Below, piece by piece: positions 63,653 to 64,000 of a stretch of DNA of 64,000 nt. Origin of the DNA: Triticum aestivum. Its lineage: Eukaryota > Streptophyta > Magnoliopsida > Poales > Poaceae. Position 1 is the first letter of the stretch, and every line of letters begins with the position of its first letter. A program made the translations under genes and the position numbers. The notes beneath the pieces were generated by a model, which did no database searches, had not been told where the DNA came from, and saw only the letters and a program-made list of their open reading frames with translations. The stretch is from positions 707,307,359-707,371,358 of the forward strand of contig NC_057810.1 in the NCBI RefSeq assembly GCF_018294505.1. Direction: 5' to 3'.

Positions 63653-64000
63653 CGCCGCCACCCGCAGTGCGGTACTTTTAGTCCCACCTCGCCGAGCGAA
63701 GGGCAGCCGCACTGGTTTATAAACCCAGCCGCGGCTGCCCTTTCAAACTCCTCTATATAGCAGGCTTCTGGGCCTAACTAGGGCGCGCTGTCCTGTGAGC
63801 CTGCTGGCCCTTCTGGGCCTGTATTTGCACACCCTAGGTCTGGCAGGCCCACCGGGCAGCACCCCAACAATTTTTTATAATTTTTTTCTTTTCTGCATTA
63901 TTTATTTTCTTCTATTTATTTTTGAGTAATTTTTTTATATAGTTATTTCTTTTCTGCTTTATTTTTTCTCCTATTTATTTCTGAGTAGTTTTTTTTGCTG
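63653..64000. other. Inner CACTA body, right edge of window
   Basis: It contains GGGCAGCCGC / GCGGCTGCCC inverted words, TATAAACCC at 63718 and TATATAG at 63752, and then T-rich DNA. The TATA words may belong to an element promoter; direction is not settled. Confidence 0.4.

Larger units (their letters stand above)
60398..64000. mobile_element. Inner CACTA transposon, left end and most of the body
   Basis: CACTAGTGTAGAATCGG starts at 60398 inside the transposase_24-type gene of the outer element. Subterminal repeats of the TTTAGT(A/G)CCGGTT type follow (60415-60600) and recur on the right (63488-63650). The body holds a long hairpin, an antisense four-exon gene, a minisatellite and GC-rich repeats. 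The right terminus was not reached. Confidence 0.85.

Noticed and set aside
1..64000. CRISPR arrays, operons, bacterial promoters, phage or plasmid features
   Set aside because: Direct repeats lack uniform spacers; introns, MITEs and LTR elements show plant nuclear DNA.

Overview
The window looks like nuclear DNA of a large-genome grass, most likely a Triticeae (wheat, Aegilops or barley relative). The reasons are dense nested transposons of typical grass types (CACTA, Stowaway and Harbinger MITEs, hAT elements, Copia and Gypsy LTR elements, LINEs), GC-rich first exons, GT-AG introns, and gene families expanded in grasses (FBD-type F-box genes, G-type lectin S-receptor kinases, Werner-like exonucleases). 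No bacterial or organellar features were seen. The species call is an inference and was not checked against any database.

Layout, left to right. 1-1.36 kb: the end of a CACTA element, then three Harbinger-type MITEs sharing TAA target sites. 1.36-6.1 kb: degenerate short tandem repeats around a 5'-truncated LINE. 6.2-7.75 kb: a dead Werner-like exonuclease gene split by a hAT element. 7.76-10.37 kb: a decayed Copia half (LTR, gag, protease) joined to an oppositely oriented Gypsy gag piece. 11.1-18.0 kb: probably the inside of another CACTA element, with a ~505-bp tandem array and several unidentified broken genes, closing on a CACTA terminus at 18003. 18-32 kb: mostly non-coding, with a 1.2-kb segmental duplication (22.4 and 28.5 kb), a second exonuclease pseudogene (27 kb), a 282-bp tandem array and a short retroposon with a perfect target duplication. 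32.7-34.4 kb: two F-box pseudogenes head to head as an inverted repeat. 36.5-40.5 kb: a seven-exon G-type lectin S-receptor kinase with several lesions. 41-47.5 kb: MITEs, a hAT element and simple repeats. 48.1-55.8 kb: the best candidate for an intact gene, a minus-strand three-exon F-box/FBD gene whose second intron holds a complete 5.56-kb Copia element. 57.2-64 kb: two nested CACTA elements, the outer with a broken transposase_24-type gene, the inner with an antisense four-exon gene of unknown function.

The coding content is dominated by transposons and pseudogenes. The F-box/FBD gene is the only host gene whose reading frame and splice sites all appear usable. The main interest is structural: insertions dated by nesting order, target duplications that fall on a splice site or inside a coding exon, inverted gene copies that could make double-stranded RNA, and tandem arrays inside transposons. 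Stretches not listed (10.57-11.6, 20.1-22.2, 29.7-30.5, 30.9-32.6, 34.5-36.4, 40.5-41.3, 43-44.2, 46.3-47.2, 55.85-57.16 kb) hold no gene I can support.
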